From Rhodoferax sp. (GTDB taxonomy: Bacteria; Pseudomonadota; Gammaproteobacteria; Burkholderiales; Burkholderiaceae_C), in the NCBI GenBank assembly GCA_011391545.1, contig JAABQI010000285.1, positions 1-42,220 of the forward strand: DNA of 42,220 bases, in the 5' to 3' direction. The notes under the pieces were generated by a model. It searched no databases. It had not been told where the DNA came from and saw only the letters and a program-made list of their open reading frames with translations. The translations under genes were made by a program, and so were the position numbers. Shown here piece by piece: positions 35,428 to 42,220 of this stretch (the stretch's first letter is position 1; every line of letters begins with the position of its first letter).

Positions 35428-36378
35428 TTAGGCTGAATAGGGGTGAATGACTTTCCAGTGCCGCGCAATGTCAATGCGACGGCACACCCACACCTTGTCA
35501 TGCTGAGCGATGTAATCCAGAAAGCGCTGCAGCGCCACAATGCGCCCAGGCCGGCCCAGCAGGCGGCAGTGCATGCCCACGCTCATCATCTTCGGCGCGT
35601 TCAGCCCGGCCGGGTCGCCCTCGGCATACAGCGCATCAAACGAGTCCTTGAGGTACTGAAAAAACGGGTCGGCGTAGGCGTAGCCCTGCGGCAAGGCAAA
35701 ACGCATGTCGTTGCAGTCAAGCGTGTAGGGCACGATCAGTTGTGGCACCACCTCGCCATTGGTCTTGGCCACTGCCATCCAGAACGGCAGGTCGTCGCCG
35801 TAGTAGTCGCTGTCGTAGTCAAAGCCGCCGTAGTCGGCCACCAGCCGGCGCGTGTTGGGGCTGTCGCGCCCGGTGTACCAGCCCAGCGGCCGGCTGCCCA
35901 TGAGTCCGGTCAATATCTCCATGCCACGCGCCATGTGCTCGCGCTCCACGGCTTCGGGCAGGTTCTGGTAATGAATCCAGCGCCAGCCATGGCAGGCAAT
36001 CTCGTGGCCCAATTGTTGGCAGGCCTGTACCAACTCAGGGTAACGCGCCAGGGCCATGCTGACACCAAACACCGTGAGTGGCAGGCCGCGCTGCTCAAAC
36101 TCGCGCAAAATCCGCCACACGCCGGCACGCGAGCCGTATTCGTAAATGCCTTCCATGCTGATGTGCCGGTCCGGGTAGCTGGCCGGGTTGGCCATCTCGG
36201 ACAAAAATTGCTCACTTCCGGCGTCGCCGTGCAGCACGCAGTTCTCGCCACCCTCTTCGTAGTTCAGGACAAACTGCACCGCAATGCGGGCCTGGTCGGG
36301 CCAGCGCGCGTGCGGCGGCTTGGGGCCGTAGCCCTTGAGGTCGCGCGGGTAGGGCAGGGTGCTGTTGTAGTGGCTCAT
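35428..36378 (-). CDS. puuE: Allantoinase PuuE (polysaccharide deacetylase fold)
   Basis: A 316-residue cofactor-independent allantoinase. Landmarks are [18 protein letters not shown] at the N-terminus, [65 protein letters not shown] and the C-terminal [17 protein letters not shown]. It hydrolyses allantoin to allantoate, which the downstream AllC half then uses. The start is ATG 36376-36378. Longer in-frame starts would cross the divergent hiuH promoter. The spacer to hiuH contains a perfect 12-bp palindrome. Confidence 0.94.
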   Translation of the reverse strand: MSHYNSTLPYPRDLKGYGPKPPHARWPDQARIAVQFVLNYEEGGENCVLHGDAGSEQFLSEMANPASYPDRHISMEGIYEYGSRAGVWRILREFEQRGLPLTVFGVSMALARYPELVQACQQLGHEIACHGWRWIHYQNLPEAVEREHMARGMEILTGLMGSRPLGWYTGRDSPNTRRLVADYGGFDYDSDYYGDDLPFWMAVAKTNGEVVPQLIVPYTLDCNDMRFALPQGYAYADPFFQYLKDSFDALYAEGDPAGLNAPKMMSVGMHCRLLGRPGRIVALQRFLDYIAQHDKVWVCRRIDIARHWKVIHPYSA

Positions 36379-36412
36379 GAATTTGTGCGAAGACGGTTGC
36401 TGGCTCCATCGC

Positions 36413-36424
36413 AGTGTATACACT
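36413..36424. promoter_or_regulatory. Perfect palindrome AGTGTATACACT between puuE and hiuH
   Basis: A 12-bp perfect palindrome sits centrally in the 72-bp divergent spacer. TGTATACA-type cores are typical operators for GntR-family regulators (FCD subgroup). Its position would allow one regulator to control both directions of the urate cluster. No regulator gene is in the window, so the binding protein is unknown. Confidence 0.55.
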
Positions 36425-36450
36425 TTGACCCAATTTTTGAGGGCTTCACC

Positions 36451-36804
36451 ATGGGACTGAGTACGCATGTTTTGGACACCATGCATGGCACGCCGGCGGC
36501 CGGCATGCGGGTGACTTTGTACGCCGCGGAGGGTGACGCCTTGAAGCTGCTCAAGCAGTTCGTGCTGAATCAGGACGGCCGCAACCCGGACGGGTTGCTG
36601 CTGAGTGCCGCGGAATTGCAGCGCGGCAGCTACCGGCTGGTGTTTGACGTGGCGGCGTATTTCAAGTCGCGTGGCGTGGCCCTGCCGGAGCCCAATTTTT
36701 TGAATCAGGTGAATCTGGACTTCGGCGTGGCCAACCCCGGGCAGCATTACCACGTGCCGCTGCTGGTCAGCCCGTGGAGCTATTCAACCTACCGGGGGTC
36801 GTGA
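36451..36804 (+). CDS. hiuH: 5-hydroxyisourate hydrolase (transthyretin-like)
   Basis: A 117-residue protein of the transthyretin-related HIU hydrolase family. The N-terminal [17 protein letters not shown] carries the catalytic His, and the C-terminus ends in [18 protein letters not shown], the family's YRGS tag. It opens the ring of 5-hydroxyisourate to give OHCU, the substrate of the UraD domain on the opposite strand. The ATG at 36451 fits the family length exactly. It is convergent with the lipoprotein gene (10 bp apart). Confidence 0.95.
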   Translation: MGLSTHVLDTMHGTPAAGMRVTLYAAEGDALKLLKQFVLNQDGRNPDGLLLSAAELQRGSYRLVFDVAAYFKSRGVALPEPNFLNQVNLDFGVANPGQHYHVPLLVSPWSYSTYRGS

Positions 36805-36814
36805 GGTGGCGGCG

Positions 36815-37330
36815 TTAAAACTGTCCCTCGGTCAGCGTATCGAGCTGGAACAGGCCGCTTTTGTGCCACAGCCAGGTGTCGGTGTAGGTGACCCGGCCCA
36901 TGCGCACGGGAGCCGGGTAGGGTGCTGCCAGGCGCACGGTGCGCTCAATCTCGGCGATCACCTCGGGGGCGTGATTGGGCGCGCGCATCCAGCTGGTGCT
37001 GGTGACCAGGCCCATGCCATCCACCTCGACCTGCAACACGCCCACAGCGTAGAGCAGGGGCGGCATCTTGCCGCGGTAAACCCGCTGCAAATTGCGCTCG
37101 TACAAGTGGCTGGCCGCATCCTGACGGTAAGCACGGGGTGTGATGGCGTTCGACACGTAAGAAGGCACAGCCACAGGTGGGGCCACGACCACGGGGGCTG
37201 GCGGGGGCGGGGGGGCTGGCACGGGAACGGGCGGAGGCGGTGTCGTGGTACATCCAGCCAAAATCGCGGCGGCGCCAGCTGCCAGGCGCAGCGGGATCTG
37301 CTTGAGACGTAATGGGGCAAAAATGTTCAT
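36815..37330 (-). CDS. Proline-rich lipoprotein with TonB-C-like domain
   Basis: A 171-residue protein: lipoprotein signal with ILAGC (lipidated C27), then a Pro/Val-rich segment (TTTPPPPVPVPAPPPPP) to about residue 60. The globular part begins with NLQRVYRGKMPPLLYAVGVL and continues with VEVDGMGLVTSTSWMRAP, resembling TonB C-terminal-type folds. It probably sits in the outer membrane or periplasm. I do not recognise a specific function. ATG 37328-37330 is the start that begins the signal. It lies between hiuH and xdhC but on the other strand; a link to purine use is not evident. Confidence 0.7.
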   Translation of the reverse strand: MNIFAPLRLKQIPLRLAAGAAAILAGCTTTPPPPVPVPAPPPPPAPVVVAPPVAVPSYVSNAITPRAYRQDAASHLYERNLQRVYRGKMPPLLYAVGVLQVEVDGMGLVTSTSWMRAPNHAPEVIAEIERTVRLAAPYPAPVRMGRVTYTDTWLWHKSGLFQLDTLTEGQF

Positions 37331-37451
37331 AGGATGTCTCGAAAAAGGTGATGGCTTGCGCAATCGGATTTTGGCTGCCACTGCCAAAACCGTAATGTGC
37401 CTCAAAAATGAGAGCCTGTAACCCGATATAGACTCATAAAAGTAAGCGATT

Positions 37452-38294
37452 GTGACATCCAGCCAACAACTCATCAAGCTTTTGGCCTCGCAGGACGCCA
37501 TTTGGGTGACGGTGCAGGCGCACCGCGGCTCGGTACCGCGGGAAGCAGGCGCCTGGATGGCTGTGTTTTCCAGCACCTCGATCGGCAGCATTGGCGGTGG
37601 TCATCTGGAGTGGCAGGCCATTGAGCAGGCACGGGCGCAACTGGGTGGACAAGCCGGTGCGCAGTTGCGGCGTTTTGCCCTGGGTCCGTCATTGGGTCAG
37701 TGTTGCGGCGGCGAGGTCACGCTGCAATTTGAGCCCGTAAGCAGCTCAGACAGGCCGCGCTTGCGCCAGCACTTGGCGGCACAGCAGGCGCTGTGGCCGC
37801 CCGTGGCCCTGTTTGGTGGCGGCCATGTGGCGGCCGCGCTGGTGCAGGTGTTGGGTCATTTGCCGTTTTTGGTGCACTGGCTGGACAGCCGCGACGGCAT
37901 TTTCCCTGAAACCCTGCCTGTCAACGTCCATGCCGAGCATTCCGAGCCGGTGAAGCGTGCCGTGGCAGGGCTGGCACCTGGCTCCCGGGTGCTGATCATG
38001 AGCTTCAGCCATGCCGAAGACCTCGACGTGGTGGCCGCCTGCCTGCTGCGCCAGCGCACCCAGCGCGATCTGCCTTTCGTCGGACTGATCGGTAGCCGAA
38101 GCAAATGGGCCACTTTCAGCCGTCGCCTGGCCGAGCGCGGCTTCAGTGCCAAGGAACTGGCGCAAGTCACCTGCCCAATCGGTGTGCCGGGCATTGCCGG
38201 GAAGGCGCCCGAAGTGATTGCTGTGGCGGTGGCGGCACAACTCTTGCTGTTGAATTCAACAATCGACGCAGTTCCGTCATTGCGAACAAAGTGA
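37452..38294 (+). CDS. xdhC: Xanthine dehydrogenase accessory protein XdhC
   Basis: A 280-residue XdhC, which binds and sulfurates the molybdenum cofactor and loads it into xanthine dehydrogenase. Signatures are VTVQAHRGSVPREAGAWM, GSIGGGHLEW, LGQCCGGEVTL, LFGGGHVAAALV (Rossmann part), FVGLIGSRSKW and the final CPIGVPGIAGKAPEVIAVAVAAQLL. The start is GTG 37452. The last seven residues (VPSLRTK) and the stop come from a palindromic repeat that begins at 38271. The xdhAB genes are not in the window. Confidence 0.93.
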   Translation: MTSSQQLIKLLASQDAIWVTVQAHRGSVPREAGAWMAVFSSTSIGSIGGGHLEWQAIEQARAQLGGQAGAQLRRFALGPSLGQCCGGEVTLQFEPVSSSDRPRLRQHLAAQQALWPPVALFGGGHVAAALVQVLGHLPFLVHWLDSRDGIFPETLPVNVHAEHSEPVKRAVAGLAPGSRVLIMSFSHAEDLDVVAACLLRQRTQRDLPFVGLIGSRSKWATFSRRLAERGFSAKELAQVTCPIGVPGIAGKAPEVIAVAVAAQLLLLNSTIDAVPSLRTK

Positions 38295-38352
38295 AGCAGT
38301 CCATGACTTCTGAATGCATGGACTGCCACGCTTCGCTCGCAGTGACGGGAAC
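38271..38352. repeat. Palindromic repeat copy 2 (end of xdhC)
   Basis: An 82-bp element with inner arms GCAGTCCATG (38296-38305) and CATGGACTGC (38317-38326), both perfect, and near-perfect outer arms GTTCCGTCATTGCGA (38271) and TCGCAGTGACGGGAAC (38337). It aligns along its length, in the same orientation, with the copy at 34607 (shared CGTCATTGCGA, TTCTGAAT-CATGGA-TGCC and GTGACG/ATGACG ends). It provides the xdhC stop codon and fills most of the gap to puuD, where it could also work as a transcript-end hairpin. Confidence 0.9.
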
Positions 38353-38374
38353 ATGATCAAACCAAGGAAGCCTG

Positions 38375-39616
38375 ATGGAAAGTTATATTTTGGATTGGCT
38401 CAACCTGCTGCTGCGCTGGGCGCATGTGATCACGGCCATCGCCTGGATCGGTTCCTCGTTTTACTTTGTCTTTCTGGACAGCAGTCTGACCCCGCCCGAA
38501 GACGAAGAACTGAAGAAACAGGGCGTCAGCGGTGAACTGTGGGCGGTGCACGGTGGCGGGTTCTATCACCCGGTCAAATTTGCCGTCAAGCCGCCGCAGT
38601 TGCCCAAGCACCTGCACTGGTTTTACTGGGAAAGCTACAGCACCTGGCTCACCGGCTTTGCGCTGTTTACCGTGTCCTACCTGTGGAGCGCGGGTACCTA
38701 CCTGATCGACAAGTCCAAAATGGACTGGGTACCGTGGCAGGCCGTTACCGTGGCGATTCTGTTTTTGGTGGTGTTCTGGCTGCTGTACGACCTGATCTGT
38801 CGCCTTTATGGGCAACGCAAAAACGGCGAAGCGATCGTGGGCGCCCTGGTGTTTGCGCTGGTCTGTGTGGCAAGCTGGCTGGCCTGTCACTGGTTTGCCG
38901 GGCGCGCGGCCTTTTTGCTGGTGGGAGCCATGCTGGCCACCAGCATGAGCGCCAACGTGGCGCACTGGATCATTCCGGGCCAGCGCAAAATGGTGGCCGC
39001 CATCAAGGCCGGTGAGCCGGTCGACCCGATCCACGGCATCCGCGGCAAGCAGCGCAGCGTGCACAACACCTACTTCACGCTGCCGGTGCTGTTTGCCATG
39101 CTCAGCGGCCACTACAGCTTTACTTACACGCACCCTCAAAACTGGCTGGTGCTGATTGCCATGATGTTTGCCGGTGCGGCAATACGCCAGTTTTTTGTCA
39201 TGCGCCACGGCCACAAGCTGGGCCGCAACGGCAACCCCTTGCCTTATGCCCTGGCCGGCCTGGTGGTGATCGGGGTGGTGATGGTCTGGCTGGCACCTCA
39301 ACCTGCACCCGCGACAGCTCAGGCGGTTGACGGTTCAAATGCGCCAGCGACAGTCGATACTGGTGTCGGCGGCGCCATTGGCTACGCCACGCTGCAACCC
39401 ATCCTGGCGCAGCGCTGCACCCTGTGCCATGGCGCGCAAGTGCAGATGAAAAACGTGCGGCTCGATTCAGCCGCCAATGTCAAGCTGCACGCGCAAAACA
39501 TCTACCAGCAGGTGGTGGTCAGCAAGCTCATGCCCATGACCAACACCACCGGCATCTCGGAGGCAGAGCGCATGGTGATCAAGCAGTGGTTTGAAACAGG
39601 GGCCAAAACCGATTGA
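38375..39616 (+). CDS. puuD: Urate hydroxylase PuuD with C-terminal cytochrome c domain
   Basis: A 413-residue membrane protein. The N-terminal part has eight to nine helices of the urate oxidase N domain (WLNLLLRWAHVITAIAWIGSSFYF, quoted in part, then VHGGGFYHPVK and HWFYWESYSTWLTG), with conserved histidines. The C-terminal 75 residues are a cytochrome c domain with heme motif C348-x2-C351-H352 (RCTLCHGAQ) and a later MPMTN Met ligand. PuuD oxidises urate to 5-hydroxyisourate without making peroxide, passing electrons to the respiratory chain through its heme. It is the first step of the pathway completed by hiuH, uraD-allC and puuE. Confidence 0.94.
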   Translation: MESYILDWLNLLLRWAHVITAIAWIGSSFYFVFLDSSLTPPEDEELKKQGVSGELWAVHGGGFYHPVKFAVKPPQLPKHLHWFYWESYSTWLTGFALFTVSYLWSAGTYLIDKSKMDWVPWQAVTVAILFLVVFWLLYDLICRLYGQRKNGEAIVGALVFALVCVASWLACHWFAGRAAFLLVGAMLATSMSANVAHWIIPGQRKMVAAIKAGEPVDPIHGIRGKQRSVHNTYFTLPVLFAMLSGHYSFTYTHPQNWLVLIAMMFAGAAIRQFFVMRHGHKLGRNGNPLPYALAGLVVIGVVMVWLAPQPAPATAQAVDGSNAPATVDTGVGGAIGYATLQPILAQRCTLCHGAQVQMKNVRLDSAANVKLHAQNIYQQVVVSKLMPMTNTTGISEAERMVIKQWFETGAKTD

Positions 39617-39635
39617 GGCAACTTTACTGAATTGT

Positions 39636-40049
39636 TCAGCGGCCAACCGATTGCAGCGTCAACGCGTCACCCTCGCCCCCGAAGAACTGGGTCAGCGCCG
39701 TTTGAAACAGCGGCTCCTGCGGCGCGGCCAGGTGAAACAACGTCATGCAGGAGCGAAACTTCAGATCGTCGGGCGAGTGAAAAATGGCATGGGCTGATTT
39801 GTCCTGATGCTGCAGGACGGCCTGTGTGCACTCCCTGAGCCGCGCGCCCAGCACCGGGTGCGCCAGGTAGAGTGCCGCATCGGCCACAAAGTCCAGTCCA
39901 TAAAACCGTGCGGTGGCGCTTCGGCCCAGGGTGCGCAATTGCGGAAACACAAACCACATCCAGTGCGACGTTTTGTCGCCGTTGCGCAGCTCTTGCAAAA
40001 CCTGCGGGTAAACAGGTTCCTGGGCCGTGAGAAAGCGCTGGGTATCCAC
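39636..40049 (-). CDS. DUF1810 family protein
   Basis: A 137-residue protein with the DUF1810 pattern: F-x-AQEPVYPQVLQELRNGDKTSHWMWFVFPQL (key HWMWFVFPQ), SATARFYGL, AALYLAHPVLGARLREC and FHSPDDLKFRSCMTLF. Function unknown; it is found singly in many bacteria. It is convergent with puuD (19-bp gap) and lies downstream of the OmpA-type gene's terminator on the same strand. Confidence 0.9.
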   Translation of the reverse strand: MDTQRFLTAQEPVYPQVLQELRNGDKTSHWMWFVFPQLRTLGRSATARFYGLDFVADAALYLAHPVLGARLRECTQAVLQHQDKSAHAIFHSPDDLKFRSCMTLFHLAAPQEPLFQTALTQFFGGEGDALTLQSVGR

Positions 40050-40078
40050 TTTTTACCCCTTCTTGAGCCGCTTAATGC

Positions 40079-40109
40079 AAAAACGGCGGACCGCTGTTGC
40101 GATCCGCCG
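40079..40109 (-). terminator. Intrinsic terminator of the OmpA-type gene
   Basis: On the minus strand, 26 nt after the stop at 40136, CGGCGGA/TCCGCCG form a 7-bp stem (40084-40090 with 40103-40109, 12-nt loop), followed at once by five T residues (plus-strand A run 40079-40083). This is a good rho-independent terminator. Confidence 0.82.
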
Positions 40110-40135
40110 AAGTCTTGTTGGGGGTCGATTGGCGC

Positions 40136-40783
40136 TTAGCGTGCGCGCTCAGCCAAAAACATCTCGATGCGACGGTTCCTGGCGCGGCCATCCGCGGTGG
40201 CGTTGTCGGCAATGGGCTCGTAGGAGCCGCGGCCGTCGATCTGGATGCGTTGGGAATTGACCCCGCGGGCCACCAGGTAGTTGCGGGCGCTGGCTGCGCG
40301 GTTGATCGACAGCGGGTTGTTGATGGCGTCCGAACCGGTGCTGTCGGTGTGACCGATGATGCGAATCTCGGTGTTGGGCTGGTTGGCCAGGCCCTGTGCA
40401 AACTGGTCAAGGATGGGGCGCAGGTTGGGCTTGATGACCGCGCTGTTGACATCGAACGAAATGTCGCTCGGGATGTTGAGCTTGAGCTGGTTGTCGGCGG
40501 TCTGCATCACGTCCACACCCGTGCCGGCGGTAGCCTGTTCCATTTCAGCTTTTTTCTTCTGCATTTGGGTGGACCAGATATAGCCGCCCAGCGCGCCCAC
40601 GCCGGCACCAATGGCGGCCGACTTGCCGCTGTCGCCAATGGCAACGCCAGCCAGCGCGCCGACACCGGCGCCAATGGCTGTGCTACGCTGCGCCTCGGTC
40701 ATATTTTCGCAACCGCTGAGCAGCACCAGGGTGGCAGCCAGGCCGGCAAGTACCGGACGACTGCGAGTTAGCAAAGTTTTCAT
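40136..40783 (-). CDS. OmpA-family outer membrane lipoprotein (YiaD-like)
   Basis: A 215-residue lipoprotein. The signal ends in LLSGC (lipidated C25). It is followed by a glycine-zipper region with two GAGVGAL repeats (about 38-70) and a C-terminal OmpA domain: DVNSAVIKPNLRPILDQFA, IRIIGHTDSTGSD, SINRAASARNYLV and ADGRARNRRIEMFL. The last segments bind diaminopimelate in peptidoglycan, tethering the outer membrane. A TTGACA promoter precedes it and a hairpin terminator follows, so it is probably a single-gene unit. Confidence 0.93.
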   Translation of the reverse strand: MKTLLTRSRPVLAGLAATLVLLSGCENMTEAQRSTAIGAGVGALAGVAIGDSGKSAAIGAGVGALGGYIWSTQMQKKKAEMEQATAGTGVDVMQTADNQLKLNIPSDISFDVNSAVIKPNLRPILDQFAQGLANQPNTEIRIIGHTDSTGSDAINNPLSINRAASARNYLVARGVNSQRIQIDGRGSYEPIADNATADGRARNRRIEMFLAERAR

Positions 40784-40837
40784 GATGGTTCCTTCGGGGT
40801 TGTTCTTAAAACCAATTTATAACAGCCAATCCGCTGT

Positions 40838-40867
40838 TTTGTATGTGGGATAGCGAACACTTGTCAA
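40838..40867 (-). promoter_or_regulatory. Probable sigma-70 promoter of the OmpA-type gene
   Basis: On the minus strand a perfect -35 TTGACA (40862-40867) and a -10 candidate TACAAA (40838-40843) are 18 bp apart. The ribosome site AAGGA lies just before the ATG at 40783. The surrounding DNA is AT-rich, in contrast to the genes on both sides. The -10 is weak (four of six). Confidence 0.55.
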
Positions 40868-40901
40868 AAAATGTAATGAAAAATTGAGAATCCGCATGGA
40901 G

Positions 40902-41951
40902 TCAGGGCGCCGCCTTGTCGGCCTCGGAGGTAAACGCGTCAGCATAGAACTCGTCTTCGGGCAAACCCGCCTTCACGTAGTCGGCACGCGCCGAGTCCAC
41001 CACAATCGGCGCGCCGCAGGCATAAACCTGGTGGCCGCTCAGATCGGGCAGGTCCTGCAGCACAGCGCGGTGCACGAAGCCGGTGCGCCCTTGCCAGTTG
41101 TCCTCGATCAGCGCGTCGGAAACCACCGGCACATAGCGCAGGTTCGGCATCTCGGCCAATTTGGCTTTCACCCATTCATCCATGTAGAGGTCCGCCGGTC
41201 GGCGGCCGCCCCAATACAGCGTGACCGCGCGCGTGCTGCCCTTGAGCTGCAAGTGCTCGATGATGGCCTTGATCGGTGCAAAACCGGTTCCTGAGGCCAG
41301 CAGAACGATGGGTTTGGTGCTGTCCTCGCGCAGGTAAAAGCTGCCGAATGGCCCCTCGATGCGCAAAATGTCGCGCTCTTTCATGGTGCTGAACACAGGG
41401 TCGGTGAACTTGCCACCGGGCATGTGGCGAATGTGCAGCTCCAGCACCTGGCCGACCAGGTGCGGCGCACTGGCCATGGAGTAACTGCGGCGCAGGCCGC
41501 CCTGCAGCAAAAACTCGATGTACTGGCCGGCGTGGTAGGCAAACACGTCGTTGGCGGGCATTTGCAGCTTTAACACCATGACATCGTGCGAGACTTTTTG
41601 CAGCGAGGTGACGCGCGTCGGCATTTTCTTGATGGGCAAAGCGCCCTCCTGGGTGACCTGGCGCGACTCCAGCACGACGTCGCTCATGGGGCTGGCGCAG
41701 CAGGTCAGCACAAAGCCCTGCGCTTCTTCTACATCGCTGAGCGCCTTGCTCTGGTGCGCGCCGTGGTGCACCGTGCCGCTGATTTTTTTGCATTTGCACG
41801 AGCCGCAAGCGCCGTCCTTGCAGCCGTAGGGCAGGTTGATGCCCTGCGCAATGCCGGCCGCCAGGATGGTTTCTTCGGCTGATACGGCAAATTCACGGCC
41901 GCTGGGCTCGATGGTGATGTGAAAAGCCGTTGGGTTGGCGCTGCCGGTCAT
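40902..41951 (-). CDS. 2Fe-2S ferredoxin/FAD/NAD(P)H reductase ('CDP-6-deoxy-delta-3,4-glucoseen reductase'-type)
   Basis: A 349-residue three-domain electron carrier. The plant-type ferredoxin comes first: C44, C49, C52 (YGCKDGACGSCKC) and C84. The FAD domain has LRRSYSMASAP, and the NAD domain has LLASGTGFAPIKAI and VYACGAP. It accepts electrons from NAD(P)H and passes them to an unknown oxygenase or dehydratase. In Burkholderiales such genes are labelled as glucoseen reductase (AscD), but no deoxysugar genes are nearby, so that substrate is doubtful. It is divergent from the next gene (44 bp). Confidence 0.85.
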   Translation of the reverse strand: MTGSANPTAFHITIEPSGREFAVSAEETILAAGIAQGINLPYGCKDGACGSCKCKKISGTVHHGAHQSKALSDVEEAQGFVLTCCASPMSDVVLESRQVTQEGALPIKKMPTRVTSLQKVSHDVMVLKLQMPANDVFAYHAGQYIEFLLQGGLRRSYSMASAPHLVGQVLELHIRHMPGGKFTDPVFSTMKERDILRIEGPFGSFYLREDSTKPIVLLASGTGFAPIKAIIEHLQLKGSTRAVTLYWGGRRPADLYMDEWVKAKLAEMPNLRYVPVVSDALIEDNWQGRTGFVHRAVLQDLPDLSGHQVYACGAPIVVDSARADYVKAGLPEDEFYADAFTSEADKAAP

Positions 41952-41995
41952 ATTTTGGTTATCCTCAGAGCTTCAAATTGACAAAGGAGCCGATT

Positions 41996-42220
41996 TTGCC
42001 TGCATTGCGAAGCCCCCATGCGCTGCTTTATGCCACCCGGCCGGGCGCCTTGCCGGCGCGTTTCCGGCGCGAACGCGTGCTGCTGGTGGGCTGTGGCGAT
42101 GTCGGCCTGCGCGTGGCCCGAGAGCTGGGGCCACGCGTGCGGCTGCTGGCGCTCACCTCGCAGGCATCGCGCGTGGCCGAGTTGCGCGCTTTGGGTATCA
42201 CGCCGCTGGTGGGCAATCTG
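41996..42220 (+). CDS. NAD(P)-binding Rossmann-fold protein, N-terminal part (YeeZ-like)
   Basis: The first 75 codons of a gene that leaves the window. The Rossmann motif VLLVGCGDVGLRVAREL is clear, followed by LLALTSQASRVAELRALGITPLVGNL (in parts), as in YeeZ-type atypical short-chain dehydrogenases or NAD-epimerases. The start is a TTG at 41996 chosen because AAAGGAG (41983-41989) lies 6 nt upstream; no ATG fits before the motif. The product's role cannot be told from this fragment. Confidence 0.68.
   Translation, partial: MPALRSPHALLYATRPGALPARFRRERVLLVGCGDVGLRVARELGPRVRLLALTSQASRVAELRALGITPLVGNL

Noticed and set aside
35443-36450. N-terminal extension of hiuH antisense to puuE
   Set aside because: The in-frame upstream part is only the shadow of puuE. 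HiuH family length and its N-terminal THVLD motif fix the start at 36451.
40902-41951. Deoxysugar (ascarylose) pathway
   Set aside because: The family name suggests it, but no sugar nucleotide genes are nearby; the protein is better described as a generic 2Fe-2S/FAD/NAD reductase.

Overview
The window is a stretch of GC-rich betaproteobacterial chromosome, most likely from Burkholderiales, family Comamonadaceae (Rhodoferax/Polaromonas-like). Evidence for this: the cytochrome oxidase cluster has the Burkholderiales order (coxB, coxA, a 48-residue small protein, ctaG, coxC, a twin-TM protein, SURF1, a SCO-like protein, ctaA, ctaB, sco). There is also an orphan Bug-type receptor, a 'CDP-6-deoxy-glucoseen reductase'-type flavoprotein, and an RquA-like methyltransferase typical of rhodoquinone-making relatives. 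I saw no tRNA, rRNA, IS element, phage gene or CRISPR array. The genus is an inference.

Layout. 1-910: ends of trmL and a comF-type gene (minus). 947-10813: a plus-strand block of a BioC-like methyltransferase, a 75-residue stand-alone COX2 transmembrane domain, and the aa3-type oxidase structural and assembly genes, with one small minus-strand twin-TM gene inside. 10846-16658: cardiolipin synthase, a ribosome hibernation factor, a cation/proton antiporter, MarC, and MgtE with a duplicated N-domain segment. 16695-20003 (minus): Bug receptor, rpoH behind a perfect CIRCE element, and a FimV-like protein. 20218-22985 (plus): class II amidotransferase, AEC transporter, and an RquA-family methyltransferase behind an FNR box. 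23010-31983 (minus): priA, a 364-bp spacer with three DnaA boxes, hemE, a DsbD/ScsB-type reductase, DUF167, DUF882, an L,D-transpeptidase and DUF3330. 32244-39616: urate catabolism. 39636-42220: DUF1810, an OmpA-type lipoprotein, a ferredoxin reductase-like protein, and the start of an NAD-binding protein.

How genes work together. The oxidase block carries all three core subunits plus heme A synthesis (ctaB, ctaA), copper delivery (ctaG, two SCO-type proteins) and SURF1. The purine cluster encodes a continuous route: PuuD (urate to 5-hydroxyisourate, with a cytochrome c tail that can feed electrons to the respiratory chain), HiuH, a UraD-AllC fusion, PuuE, and XdhC for xanthine dehydrogenase maturation. 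The xanthine dehydrogenase structural genes are not in the window.

Most unusual observations. (1) The CoxA keeps all metal ligands and the D-pathway but has lost every K-pathway residue I can align (Lys to Leu, Thr to Leu, Ser to Pro), and its CoxB has Gln in place of the K-pathway entrance Glu. A separate 75-residue COX2-TM protein upstream keeps that Glu. (2) An 81-bp palindromic repeat is inserted in frame inside the allantoate amidohydrolase. Two further copies of the family form the C-termini of the same protein and of XdhC. (3) An RquA-like gene has an FNR box at the spacing of a class II anaerobic promoter. (4) A perfect CIRCE element lies before rpoH, and the rpoH terminator abuts the ribosome binding site of the next gene.
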